Below are positions 47,459 to 56,735 of a stretch of DNA of 64,000 bases, one piece after another. Position numbers and translations under genes: made by a program. Source of the stretch: Stanieria cyanosphaera PCC 7437 (GTDB taxonomy: Bacteria > Cyanobacteriota > Cyanobacteriia > Cyanobacteriales > Xenococcaceae). Position 1 is the first letter of the stretch, and each line of letters starts with the position of its first letter. Below the pieces are notes generated by a model. It ran no database searches. It was given only the letters and a program-made list of their open reading frames with translations, and was not told the origin of the DNA. The stretch spans positions 1,442,001 through 1,506,000 of the forward strand of contig NC_019748.1 in NCBI RefSeq assembly GCF_000317575.1. The letters run 5' to 3'.

Positions 47459-48712
47459 ATGACAATTAACAATTCCATTGATTCTCTGCTTGAACCTTTT
47501 CAACACTTTGGAGTGAATCTAGGTTTAACCAGAATCAAAAAATTATTAGCTGATTTAGATAATCCTCAGCAACAAGTACCAATTATTCACGTAGCAGGTA
47601 CAAATGGCAAAGGTTCGGTATGTGCTTACCTTTCTTCAATCTTGACAGCAGCAGGTTACCGAGTAGGACGCTATATTTCTCCTCATTTAGTAGATTGGAC
47701 AGAAAGAATTTGCCTCAACGAACAACCAATTGCTTCTGAAGCTTTAATCTCTGTATTACAGGAAATTAAGGCAAAAATTGACCCTAATAGTGAAAGTCCG
47801 ACTCAGTTTGAAGTAATTACGGCTGCTGCTTGGTTATATTTTGCTCAATCTCAAGTAGATCTTGCTGTTATGGAAGTAGGTTTAGGAGGAAGATTAGATG
47901 CGACTAATGTTTGCGATCGCCCTTTAGTTAGTGTTATTACTTCTATTAGTAAAGAACATTGGCAACGTTTAGGTCCTACTGTCGCCGATATTGCTGGTGA
48001 AAAAGCAGGTATTCTTAAACAAGATTGTCCTGCGGTAATCGGAATTTTACCACCAGAAGCTCAAACTGTAGTTCAACAAAGAATTAAAACTTTAAATTGT
48101 CCTGCGGTGTGGATTGAACCTGCTACAGAAACTAAACCAGGATGGGCAAAATATCAAGACATACAATATCCGTTACCTTTACTCGGACAAGTACAACTAA
48201 TTAATTCAGCAATTGCGGTCGCAACTTGTCAAATTCTACAACAACAAGGCTGGCAAATCCCCCAAACCGCTATAGTCGAAGGAATGAAAAAGACTCGGTG
48301 GTTAGGAAGATTGCAATGGACTACTTGGCAAAATCGTTCTTTATTAATTGATGGCGCGCATAACCCTGCTGCTGCGATCGTTTTGAGACAATACGTGGAT
48401 ACTTTAAATCAACCTGTAATCTGGATCATGGGAATTCTGTCTACTAAAGATCATGAGGATATTTTACAGGCATTACTTAGACCCCAAGACGAACTTCATC
48501 TAGTACCCGTTCCCGACCATAGTACCGCCGAACCACAAGAATTAGCTACTTTAGCTCAGAAAATTTGCCCCCAATTAAAACAGTGTCAAACCTACTCTGA
48601 TCTATTTATTGCCTTACAAACTGTTTGGGATAACACTTCCGACTCTAAACGTTTAGTAATTTTATGTGGTTCTTTATATTTACTAGGATATTTTTTACAA
48701 TATTCTCGATAG
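47459..48712 (+). CDS. folC: FolC, folylpolyglutamate/dihydrofolate synthase
   Basis: 417 residues of the Mur-ligase-like fold. The P-loop GTNGKGS is at 47-53, HRIRAP-like region is YISPHLVDWTERI, MEVGLGGRLDATNV is the second Mg/ATP site, and DGAHNPAAA is the third. It adds glutamates to folate and makes dihydrofolate. Together with folK, the window holds two folate genes, but they are not in one operon. Confidence 0.95.
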   Translation: MTINNSIDSLLEPFQHFGVNLGLTRIKKLLADLDNPQQQVPIIHVAGTNGKGSVCAYLSSILTAAGYRVGRYISPHLVDWTERICLNEQPIASEALISVLQEIKAKIDPNSESPTQFEVITAAAWLYFAQSQVDLAVMEVGLGGRLDATNVCDRPLVSVITSISKEHWQRLGPTVADIAGEKAGILKQDCPAVIGILPPEAQTVVQQRIKTLNCPAVWIEPATETKPGWAKYQDIQYPLPLLGQVQLINSAIAVATCQILQQQGWQIPQTAIVEGMKKTRWLGRLQWTTWQNRSLLIDGAHNPAAAIVLRQYVDTLNQPVIWIMGILSTKDHEDILQALLRPQDELHLVPVPDHSTAEPQELATLAQKICPQLKQCQTYSDLFIALQTVWDNTSDSKRLVILCGSLYLLGYFLQYSR

Positions 48713-48717
48713 CAGTC

Positions 48718-48738
48718 ACTAATTACTAATTACTAATT
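48718..48738. repeat. Heptanucleotide tandem repeat
   Basis: Three exact ACTAATT units just after the folC stop. Same length class as the CAGTTAC arrays but a different sequence. Confidence 0.7.
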
Positions 48739-48812
48739 ATGAGGGAGGAATAATCAACCTCACCGAAGGTGCGGGTAGCAACCAACAATTAACCATCAAC
48801 TATCAACAATTC

Positions 48813-49604
48813 ATGTTTCTTTTCCTCTCCAAATTACTGCCACTGTTTATTTATCCATTAGGATTGACTTCTATCTTGTTGATAGTCGCTTTAGTATCTT
48901 GGTTTAAACGTTCTTCTTGGACTCCACTACCAATTTTCTTAGCTTTAGTGATCCTTCTCACTGCCAGTAACGCTAGAGTTGCCACTCACTTAGTCAAATC
49001 CCTAGAATGGCAATATCTTCCACCAGCACAATTACCTAGTGCTGAAGCCATTGTGGTTTTAGGAGGAGCAACTAAAAATCCCGCCTCACCTCGACCAATG
49101 CCAGACTTAAACGACCAAGGCGATCGCTTGATTTATGCAGCCAAACTCTATCAAGATGGGTTAGCACCTTTGATAATTCTTTCAGGTGGAAGAATTGATT
49201 GGACAGGTAATGGTAACTCAGAAGCAGCAGATATGGCAGAAATTTTGAAAATTGCAGGAATTCCACCAGAAGTAATGATTCTTGAGCCAAATTCTCTCAA
49301 TACGTATCAAAACGCTAGTAATGTCAAAGAAATCTTACTGACTAAAGGTATTAAAAAAGTTCTTTTAGTCACCTCAGCAATGCATATGCCACGATCGCTC
49401 GCAATTTTCCAACGTCTTGGGATTGATGCGATCGCAGCACCGACTGATTTTTTAGTTAGTGAACAAGAAGTCAAAAAAGCCAACTATACTTTAGAAGCAC
49501 AAATCCTCGATTTTCTACCAGATACTCGCTCTCTCGAACAAACTACTAAAGCAATTAAAGAATATCTTGGTATCTGGATCTATGGTTTACGAGGTTGGCT
49601 ATAA
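48813..49604 (+). CDS. DUF218/YdcF-ElyC-like membrane protein
   Basis: 263 residues. Two N-terminal membrane helices (about 7-28 and 37-56) are followed by the DUF218 domain: AEAIVVLGGAT, LIILSGGR, EAADMAEILKIAGIP, and LLVTSAMHMPRSLAIF. Relatives such as ElyC affect peptidoglycan and lipid-carrier recycling at the envelope. Substrate unknown. Its stop lies 5 bases from the convergent cyanophycinase stop. Confidence 0.85.
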   Translation: MFLFLSKLLPLFIYPLGLTSILLIVALVSWFKRSSWTPLPIFLALVILLTASNARVATHLVKSLEWQYLPPAQLPSAEAIVVLGGATKNPASPRPMPDLNDQGDRLIYAAKLYQDGLAPLIILSGGRIDWTGNGNSEAADMAEILKIAGIPPEVMILEPNSLNTYQNASNVKEILLTKGIKKVLLVTSAMHMPRSLAIFQRLGIDAIAAPTDFLVSEQEVKKANYTLEAQILDFLPDTRSLEQTTKAIKEYLGIWIYGLRGWL

Positions 49605-49609
49605 TTTTT

Positions 49610-50464
49610 TTAACACTTACACTCTCGCTTACGAAGATCAAAACGATAGCCGTGAGGAATCACGTGTAACTTCGCACCACAAATTGCGAGAGACTCATCG
49701 TGTAAAGTTTCGTCGACATTGGTATGAGTAATGTTAGCAACATCAATGATAGTAATAGCACCTTCGCCAATCACTTCAATCTCATCTTCCTTAACCGCGA
49801 TCGCTGTATTTTCATCAATGCCAAATCCTAAAACGGCCGGTTGTTGAATTAAAGCTGAGATCAGTCTTCCTAATCTTCCTCGTTGAGCAAAGTGCTGATC
49901 GATAGCTACTCCTGGTAGGAAACCCATACCTGGTTCTAAAGTTACAGTCTCTAGGCGAGGATTCGTCTCAGCTTCTCCTTCTACAATCATGATATCTGGC
50001 ATCATGGCTGCGCCTGCACTTGTTCCTGCAATTACTAATCCTTGAGCAAATCTTTCATGTAAAAGTTTGTCAATTTCTGTATCTTTAAGAACATCGGTAA
50101 CCCGAGCTTGATCTCCACCAGTAAAAAATACTCCTGTGGCTTCTTTTAATATTTCAAGATACCGAGGATCGCTAGCATCTTCTCGTCTTTCTGTGTCGAC
50201 AATATCTACTTTTTCTACACCTAATCTTTCAAAAATATCTCTGTAGTCGGAGCCTACTTCTCCTGGTAAACTTGTAGCCACCGTCATCACGGCTATTTTT
50301 GCTCCTCTTCCACTAGCGCGACGAACAAACTCTCGCAAAATAGTGCAATCGCCTTCTTTATCTTCTGCACCACCAATAATGATTAGTTGTCCTTGAGATT
50401 TTAATACAGGCGATTGTTGTTTAGATTCTTCGTCTGATTGTTCTCTACTTTTAGCTCCTACCAT
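49610..50464 (-). CDS. cphB: Cyanophycinase
   Basis: 284 residues, longer at the N-terminus than Synechocystis-type enzymes by a polar segment (1-24). The serine-protease-like catalytic motif is AGTSAGAAMM (S149), and FFTGGDQAR (116-119) and the conserved GGAEDKEGDC are present. It splits the storage polymer cyanophycin into Asp-Arg dipeptides. The cyanophycin synthetase gene cphA, often adjacent, is not in this window. Confidence 0.92.
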   Translation of the reverse strand: MVGAKSREQSDEESKQQSPVLKSQGQLIIIGGAEDKEGDCTILREFVRRASGRGAKIAVMTVATSLPGEVGSDYRDIFERLGVEKVDIVDTERREDASDPRYLEILKEATGVFFTGGDQARVTDVLKDTEIDKLLHERFAQGLVIAGTSAGAAMMPDIMIVEGEAETNPRLETVTLEPGMGFLPGVAIDQHFAQRGRLGRLISALIQQPAVLGFGIDENTAIAVKEDEIEVIGEGAITIIDVANITHTNVDETLHDESLAICGAKLHVIPHGYRFDLRKRECKC

Positions 50465-50878
50465 ATACCCTTCCGATCTTTTTTATTTTATTAATTTAAA
50501 TAAAACATAATTACTTAGAAGGTAATATATTTCTTTAGATGTATTTTTGACTAATGAATAAAATTTATTAACAAATAGTAGTTTAGATTAAATTCATATA
50601 AATTAATTAACATTCTTTGTCAATTGATCCCTTTATTTGAATTTATTTTTTTACTTCTACAATCTTCTTAAAAAATCATACCTAATATATAATTTTTATT
50701 AATAAAACTAGTATTATAACTAGCTCAATCTCTAGAGTATTTTAGATAGTTTAGGTAGAATAATCACTATACACGCGATCGCTCTTGATTGCAGTAAAAA
50801 ATTAAACGAATTGCCTTTACAAAAGTTAAAGCTGCGTTATGGTTAATTAATATGTATTGAAATAATCCCATCGAGCAA
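50465..50878. other. 414-base AT-rich spacer
   Basis: No gene on either strand. It would hold the cphB 5' region on the minus strand and the promoter of the small downstream gene. An ACGCGATCGCT octamer is at about 50774-50783. I see no clear hairpin. Confidence 0.5.
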
Positions 50879-51097
50879 GTGATGATAAATAGTAGAGATT
50901 TGGCAAAATATATTGAAGATAATGATGGTTTGTCCAAGCCTTGGTTGTTAGTACAGTTAAGATTAACCAAATTACAAGAACGTAAACATACTCTTGCACC
51001 AGAAGAATATCTCCGAGAAATACAGGATATTCACGAAGATATGATGAATTTAGGAGAATGGTGGAAGGGAATTGAAGATCAAGTGTTTTTTCCTTAA
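50879..51097 (+). CDS. Small conserved-looking hypothetical protein
   Basis: 72 residues, mostly helical and charged: LAKYIEDNDGLSKPWLLVQLRL, then RKHTLAPEEYLREIQDIHEDMMNLGEWWKGIEDQVFFP. There is no signal or membrane segment. ATG at 50879 is followed by a second ATG at 50882. Codon use fits the neighbours, so it is probably real. Function not recognised. Confidence 0.6.
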   Translation: MMINSRDLAKYIEDNDGLSKPWLLVQLRLTKLQERKHTLAPEEYLREIQDIHEDMMNLGEWWKGIEDQVFFP

Positions 51098-51136
51098 TTA
51101 ACTTGAGCTTAAACAGAGCTTCCTAGAAAATAGTTT

Positions 51137-51508
51137 TTAATTAGACTGATGCAAAATTAAACGATTTCCTGCTGGATCGTAAGCATATATTTCTCTGCCA
51201 TGAGAAGCAGTAATAATTTCTCCTGGTGGAGGATAACCAATTTGATGCAAATACGCGATCGCTTTTTCTAAGTTTTCTACTTCTAAACAAATACTCATAC
51301 CACTATAAGTAGAGTTATTAAACTCAGACTGGTGACTTATTTTTGGGTAAAAAATGCCTAAACGCAATCCTGGTAAATGAAATTCTCCATAAATCTCAGC
51401 AATATAAGGTTGAGGTTCTTGAGATAACAATTTTCGATAAAAATCGATTACTTTTTGATATTCTAATGCTGCTATGGTAACTAAAGCATCGTGGCAGAAA
51501 AAACTCAT
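51137..51508 (-). CDS. Glyoxalase/VOC-superfamily protein
   Basis: 123 residues, a single VOC unit. Beta-alpha pattern AALEYQKVIDFYRKLL, LRLGIFYPK, GMSICLEVENLEKAIAYLHQIGY and YAYDPAGNRLILHQ are typical of bleomycin-resistance/glyoxalase folds, ending with the DP.GN element. Substrate unknown. Confidence 0.8.
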   Translation of the reverse strand: MSFFCHDALVTIAALEYQKVIDFYRKLLSQEPQPYIAEIYGEFHLPGLRLGIFYPKISHQSEFNNSTYSGMSICLEVENLEKAIAYLHQIGYPPPGEIITASHGREIYAYDPAGNRLILHQSN

Positions 51509-51607
51509 CTTGTTTATTGCTTAGTGGTTGAAATGGCTGAGTAGGAAAAATTCATGAATTTTCTCTACTATATTTCTTGTGGTCTAGCTAAATTAAATGG
51601 ATTATTG

Positions 51608-51641
51608 ATCGCGCTAGCTACTGCTACGCAGTCGCATTTTT
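51608..51641. repeat. Dispersed repeat copy A
   Basis: 34 bp beginning ATCGCGCTAGCTACTGCTAC that matches 31 of 34 bases with copy B at 58818-58851. Lies upstream of the methyltransferase gene. Confidence 0.8.
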
Positions 51642-51742
51642 TTCTGTTACTTTGGGAGATGTAAAAATGATGAAGCTTTAAGGCGATTGAGACAAACTAG
51701 TATGTTCCTATCGTTTTATTTCCCTTATCTTCCTGATTGCCA

Positions 51743-52924
51743 ATGAACGATTCTCTGCTCAATAATTCTTTGTTTTCTTCTAATTCAGCAATTTTTTTGG
51801 AAATGTTGAACATTCCCATTTATTGCAATTTACTTTGGTCGGAACAAGATGCAGCTAAAAACTGCCCTAAAGGAGATCTTAAACTAACTTATGATTCCAA
51901 AACAGGATTAATTAGTAATGTTGCTTATGATCCAAGTAAATTAGATTATGACCAAGATTACGAAAATTCTTTACATTATTCGCCTCGTTTTCAACAATAT
52001 GCTCAATCTTTAGCGCAAGAATTAGTCGAACGCCATCAACTTTATCAAAAAAATATTATTGAAATTGGTTGCGGTAAAGGAGATTTTTTGATTTCTTTAG
52101 CTCAATTGGGTGATAATCACTGTATTGGTTTCGATCCTACCTATGTCCCTAGAGCAGAACATCAATCTTTTTCTTCTCAAGTTCAATTTATTCAAGATTT
52201 TTATTCAGAACGTTATCAAAATTATCAAGCGGATTTAATTTGTTGTCGTCATACTCTTGAACACGTCATCGATCCTGCTCAAATACTTCAACCGTTAAGA
52301 AAAGCTATTGGCAACCGCACAGACACAATTGTCTTTTTTGAAGTTCCTAATGCACTCTATACTTTTCGTCATTTAGCTATTTGGGATTTGATTTACGAGC
52401 ATTGTTGCTATTACGCACCTACTGCATTTGTTAATGCCTTTATCAATCATGGTTTTGATGTTAAAGACGTTCGGGAAGTTTTTGATGGTCAATTTATTTG
52501 TTTAGAAGCAGTACCAACCACAGAAGCTATTGGTAGTAATTACGCAGAAGTTGAACCTCTTACGGCTTTAGAAGCAGATTTAAACGATTTTACTGATAAA
52601 TTTGCTCAAAAAATTTCATTTTGGACGAAAAAATTGCAAGAATTAACTGCCAAAAAACAAAAAGTAGTCGCTTGGGGTGCTGGTTCTAAAGGCGTTACTT
52701 TTCTTAATTTACTTCAAGACCACAATCGTATTGACTATATTGTTGATCTTAATCCTCGTAAACAAGGGAAATTTGTCGCTGGTAGTGGACAAAAAATTAT
52801 TGCTCCCGAATTTTTAAGAGAATATCAACCCGATATAATTTTGGTGATGAATTCGATTTACGAAGCAGAAATTAGACAGTTAGTGAGTAATTTGGGTGTA
52901 GAACCAGAGTACCTCTGTGTTTAA
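51743..52924 (+). CDS. Class I methyltransferase with C-terminal C-methyltransferase domain
   Basis: 393 residues from ATG 51743 (TTG two codons earlier is open). The SAM site is IIEIGCGKGDFL, followed by IGFDPTYV and CCRHTLEHV. The C-terminal domain VVAWGAGSKGVTFLNLL with YIVDLNPRKQGKF and IILVMNSIYEAEIRQ is the Methyltransf_14 type found in sugar and polyketide C-methyltransferases. The usual N-terminal zinc motif is degenerate (YCNLLWSEQDAAKNC). The acceptor is unknown, perhaps a nucleotide sugar. Confidence 0.8.
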   Translation: MNDSLLNNSLFSSNSAIFLEMLNIPIYCNLLWSEQDAAKNCPKGDLKLTYDSKTGLISNVAYDPSKLDYDQDYENSLHYSPRFQQYAQSLAQELVERHQLYQKNIIEIGCGKGDFLISLAQLGDNHCIGFDPTYVPRAEHQSFSSQVQFIQDFYSERYQNYQADLICCRHTLEHVIDPAQILQPLRKAIGNRTDTIVFFEVPNALYTFRHLAIWDLIYEHCCYYAPTAFVNAFINHGFDVKDVREVFDGQFICLEAVPTTEAIGSNYAEVEPLTALEADLNDFTDKFAQKISFWTKKLQELTAKKQKVVAWGAGSKGVTFLNLLQDHNRIDYIVDLNPRKQGKFVAGSGQKIIAPEFLREYQPDIILVMNSIYEAEIRQLVSNLGVEPEYLCV

Positions 52925-52945
52925 AAAGAAACCTAATTTTCTTTT

Positions 52946-54739
52946 TTATTCAGGTGCTTGAGATGTTGGTAGTGCAACGGAAAAAGCAATTACTTTTTCT
53001 TCAATTCCTTTTAATTGCAGAGAACTAACCTGTTTGATTTCATGAACTTCTAAACAAACGGCAACAGTAGCGGAAACTAAGATTGTATCTGCTGCTGCTG
53101 CTTCTTGTAATCGAGAGGCAATATTCACTGCTGTACCAATGGCTGTGTAATCTTTTCTTTGTTTGCCACCAAACATTCCGACTACCGCTTTACCTTGATG
53201 AATACCACAGCGTAATTGTAGTTTGGGAATAGTATTTTTAATCAAAAGCTTTTTTAATTGCCACTGATTATTAAGTTCTTTAAGGTAGTGATGCATCTGT
53301 TTGGCTGTTGCGATCGCTTTTTGAGCTTGTTCGCGAGGTGTTAAACTTTCGGGCGCACCAAATAAAGCCATAATACCATCACCGAGAAACTTATCTACTG
53401 TACCTCCTTGTTCAAAAACTGCTTTAGCCATTGCTTCGAGATATTGATTGAGAAATTCGGCAAGACGACGACTACCTAATTGACTCGATAAAGGAGTAAA
53501 ACCGACTAAATCAGCAAATAAAATAGTTACTCGATGAGGTTCGGGGTTTAAATCTAAAGCCAATTCTCCTACCGCAGCTTTATTTACAATAGACTCTGGT
53601 AAAAAACGTTTTAAAACTGATTCAGTTAAATAATTATTTAGTTCTTTGACTTTTTTTTCTCGTTCAATCAAAAGTTCAGCCTGTTGTTTAGTGGTTTCAT
53701 ACAGTCGTGCTTGTTGTACAGCGATCGCAGCTTGAGAAGCTACCGCTTCTGCTAGAACTAAATCAGATTTGTGCCACGAACGAGATTGACTCGATTGTCT
53801 TAAAGTAATACTGCCAATAATTTCCCCATCAACGATTAAAGGCACAATTAACAAAGCTTTATTACAGAAATGCCAAGGAAGATCGTATCTTGCCATCTCT
53901 GGGTGTTTTTGCAAGTCAGCTATGACTACTGGTTTTTGAGTGGCTAAAAGTTTTTGTAAAATGGGATTATCTGCGATCGCGACAGAAGATTTGGGTAAGT
54001 CTTGTTTAGCTAAAGGATTTGGTTCGTTAGGATTGTATAAACCAACACACTGAACATATTGATCGTCTTTTGTCCACAAAGACAGAGTGCAACCATCGAC
54101 TTTTAAAGCTTGACCTAATTCAGTGGTAATAGCAGTAAAAATTGATTGTGGTTCTAGACTAGAACGAATTGCTGCTGTAATTCGATTAATTGTACCTTCT
54201 CGTCTTGCCAACGCCTGCATTGCTTCATAGGCAAAAACTTGATAAATCACCAATGCACCTTGACTTGCCATCATCAAGGCTATCTGTACTTCTTCCTCTT
54301 GCCAAATATGAACTTGTTGACAATGATGTAATGCCAATACTACTGTTAAATCTGGCTGATTAATCAGTGGTACAGACATAGTAGAATAAATTTTTGCTTT
54401 TAAATAAGCTTGCTGTTGTGGAGATAAATCTTCTACTTTTGATAAAGTTTGAGGAATATCTTCTACTAAAATCATCTCTTCGGTGATTTTAACGGTAAAT
54501 TTTAAAGTTTCTAGCGCAAGATGCCCATTAGCTTTTTTAAATTGTGCTTGCTGATAAAAAAAGTATTGTTCTACAGATTCTTGGGGTTCACAAATTAACA
54601 AAATTGCCAGATCTACTTTGAGAACAATTCCAATAGTATTAACCAAGTTTTGCCCTATTTGTTTTAGGTGCAAACGTTGATCTTGAGCGGTTAAAGATTC
54701 CAGCATTAATTTCAGTAATAAGTGTGGAAGTAAATTCAC
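52946..54739 (-). CDS. GAF-domain class III nucleotidyl cyclase
   Basis: 597 residues. A GAF-like region (about 20-160) and a second GAF (about 190-340) are followed by a short coiled linker and a class III cyclase domain (about 390-590). Metal sites are ILFADLVGFT and KFLGDGIMALFG, the substrate-specificity lysine is in VDKFLGDG, and the transition-state Asn/Arg are in TAVNIASRLQ with DYTAIGTAVN. This is an adenylate-cyclase signature. It starts at GTG 54739, and an in-frame ATG at residue 12 is a possible alternative. Confidence 0.85.
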   Translation of the reverse strand: MNLLPHLLLKLMLESLTAQDQRLHLKQIGQNLVNTIGIVLKVDLAILLICEPQESVEQYFFYQQAQFKKANGHLALETLKFTVKITEEMILVEDIPQTLSKVEDLSPQQQAYLKAKIYSTMSVPLINQPDLTVVLALHHCQQVHIWQEEEVQIALMMASQGALVIYQVFAYEAMQALARREGTINRITAAIRSSLEPQSIFTAITTELGQALKVDGCTLSLWTKDDQYVQCVGLYNPNEPNPLAKQDLPKSSVAIADNPILQKLLATQKPVVIADLQKHPEMARYDLPWHFCNKALLIVPLIVDGEIIGSITLRQSSQSRSWHKSDLVLAEAVASQAAIAVQQARLYETTKQQAELLIEREKKVKELNNYLTESVLKRFLPESIVNKAAVGELALDLNPEPHRVTILFADLVGFTPLSSQLGSRRLAEFLNQYLEAMAKAVFEQGGTVDKFLGDGIMALFGAPESLTPREQAQKAIATAKQMHHYLKELNNQWQLKKLLIKNTIPKLQLRCGIHQGKAVVGMFGGKQRKDYTAIGTAVNIASRLQEAAAADTILVSATVAVCLEVHEIKQVSSLQLKGIEEKVIAFSVALPTSQAPE

Positions 54740-55007
54740 AATGACAGTGGAAAATAAGGACTATGACACGGCGTAAATTTATGCCCTTGTAAGTCCCTAC
54801 CAACTATCGTGGTGATTTTGTTGTGTTTTCGCTCATAAAATCAGAGAATTTAACTCCTTCAAGTCTGAATTTTTAGCCAAATTGGAGTTTTTTTCCTTCC
54901 GAACGAAATCACAGACAATATTTCTTATTGTTCCCACTCTCGACTAGAAACAATTACAATAGTTGGGAAACAAATTAAAACTGCTTTTTTGATAAATACC
55001 TGTTCAA

Positions 55008-55664
55008 TTGAATCAACTTTTAAATCAAGTGAAAGCTACGTTTCCTTGTTGGCGTTTATTTTGCCATCCTCAGTCCTCTGCCGTTTCACTTTCTCCAGAA
55101 ACTAGTAACCAAAAGAAACCTAATCTGCAACAATTAACTATTCGTAACGCCGAACCAAAGGATATATCCGATGTGACGGATGTTCTTACTTATGGTTTTT
55201 ATCAGTTTCCTCAATTTTTTAGTTGGCTTTATTCTCCTCTCAAACTCAGCATTTATGAAGATTTACGCAATCGTTTTCGTACTTGTCCACCTAACTATTG
55301 TTGTTTAGTTGCTAGTTTAGTTGAACCTGCTGGGCAATCTATGATTGTTGGTACAGTAGAAATTAGTCTTCGCTATCCTTCTTTTTGGTCAAGCGATACT
55401 CAATATCCTTATATTTCTAATTTGGCTGTAGCTCGTTTGTATCGCCGTCGAGGAGTGGCTCAAAAATTATTAGCGAGTTGTGAGCAAATTGCCTTAGAGT
55501 GGGGATATCAAGAAACTCGTCTTCATGTATTAGAAGATAATCAACCAGCTAAACAACTATATTTTCAAAGAGGTTATCAAATTTATCAGCAAGAAAGTTC
55601 TTGGCGCAAATTATTATTTAAGAGTTCTCAAAGATTATTATTAAGTAAACAATTGTCTAATTGA
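55008..55664 (+). CDS. GNAT N-acetyltransferase
   Basis: 218 residues. LAVARLYRRRGVAQKLLASCEQIALEWGY has the acetyl-CoA-binding R/Q-x-x-G-x-G/A motif, and LHVLEDNQPAKQLYFQRGYQIY is the usual C-terminal GNAT block. The N-terminal 40 residues (FPCWRLFCHPQSSAVS) are an extension of unknown role. The start is TTG (55008). No ATG occurs before residue 100, so TTG or the later GTG (55029) must be used. Confidence 0.8.
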   Translation: MNQLLNQVKATFPCWRLFCHPQSSAVSLSPETSNQKKPNLQQLTIRNAEPKDISDVTDVLTYGFYQFPQFFSWLYSPLKLSIYEDLRNRFRTCPPNYCCLVASLVEPAGQSMIVGTVEISLRYPSFWSSDTQYPYISNLAVARLYRRRGVAQKLLASCEQIALEWGYQETRLHVLEDNQPAKQLYFQRGYQIYQQESSWRKLLFKSSQRLLLSKQLSN

Positions 55665-55741
55665 TTTTTTGATTCAAAATAATTGTCAACTCGTTAAAAA
55701 TAAATAATTACTCCTCGTCTGCTTAATCATTAGTCAAACGA

Positions 55742-56167
55742 ATGGCAAGCGAAATACTAGCTCAATTACAAGCACAAAAATTATTAATAGTTAATCCTCG
55801 GCGCAAAAATGGTCTAATTATTTATAAAAAATATTATGCTGAGTTTGCTGGACCTGGAGCAATTGTTGGTGGTCAATTTGACTGTGATGCGATCGCTGTA
55901 CTTCCTGTTGGTAAAATATCTTTAATTGTTCCTCAAACACCTGAAGAACGAAGACAAGCTTATAAAATGCGACGACAGTGGGTAAAACTAACTAAACAAA
56001 TTACTGATAATCCTATTCCTGCTGAAAGAGCGCAAGTAATTCTTAATCAATTTGAACATTGGTTTGATGCACAAACAGTAGAAAATTTACCCGATGAAGC
56101 TTTTGCCCTCCTGGTAGGAGTTTTGCCTCAAACTATTACCAAAGTACGTAATAATGGGTTGTTTTGA
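55742..56167 (+). CDS. Conserved-looking hypothetical protein
   Basis: 141 residues, soluble. Noted segments are NPRRKNGLIIYKKYYAEFAGPGAI, a glycine-rich GGQFDCDAIAVLPVGKISLIVP, and a helical C-terminus (ERRQAYKMRRQWVKLTKQ). It ends 71 bases from the convergent LOG-like gene. I do not recognise the family. Confidence 0.65.
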   Translation: MASEILAQLQAQKLLIVNPRRKNGLIIYKKYYAEFAGPGAIVGGQFDCDAIAVLPVGKISLIVPQTPEERRQAYKMRRQWVKLTKQITDNPIPAERAQVILNQFEHWFDAQTVENLPDEAFALLVGVLPQTITKVRNNGLF

Positions 56168-56238
56168 ATTCAATTTTCATGGTTGTGGATTGTTAATTGT
56201 TAATTATTAATCCCTCATAATTAGTAATTAGTAACTGG

Positions 56239-56730
56239 TCACTGTTTTAGAATTGCTCTAATTTGTGCGATCGCATTTTGGGGATCATTAGCAATGACAA
56301 GATTTTCTGGCGACAAATTGCAGAAAAATTGTTGACTAACAGGATCGGCATTTAAGAGGATTACTTTTTTTGGTTGTTTTAAAGCTAAAGCGATTTCTGA
56401 AGCTGTCCCTGCTCCCATACCACAGGCGACAATAACAGTAGCAGAAAGAACATTAATATTATTACGAGCGTTACCCAAATCGGTAAGAATTGCTAAATCT
56501 ACAAATTCAGACATTCTGGCAGTAGTGCGATCGGGTAAAATACCTACAGTTAAACCACCAGCAGATTTTGCACCTAAACTAGCTGCATTCATTACCCCGA
56601 CATTTCTACCACCAGTCAACAACACCCAATTATTTTCAGCAATCAACTTGCCCAATTGTTCGGCATAATCTAAATCAATTGGAGTGGCAAGTTCTCCCGG
56701 CCCCATCACTCCAATGATAATTTTACTCAT
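56239..56730 (-). CDS. LOG-like (TIGR00725) nucleotide-binding protein
   Basis: 163 residues of the lysine-decarboxylase-like/LOG fold. GVMGPGE at the N-terminus, TGGRNVGVMNAAS, and a GMGAGTASEIALAL loop match the PGGxGTxxE-type signature of LOG proteins, though shifted to GAGTASE, as in the TIGR00725 subfamily. LOG enzymes release cytokinin-type nucleobases from monophosphates, but this subfamily is uncharacterised. Its ATG lies 5 bases after pstA, so it is probably co-transcribed. Confidence 0.75.
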   Translation of the reverse strand: MSKIIIGVMGPGELATPIDLDYAEQLGKLIAENNWVLLTGGRNVGVMNAASLGAKSAGGLTVGILPDRTTARMSEFVDLAILTDLGNARNNINVLSATVIVACGMGAGTASEIALALKQPKKVILLNADPVSQQFFCNLSPENLVIANDPQNAIAQIRAILKQ

Positions 56731-56735
56731 AAAAA

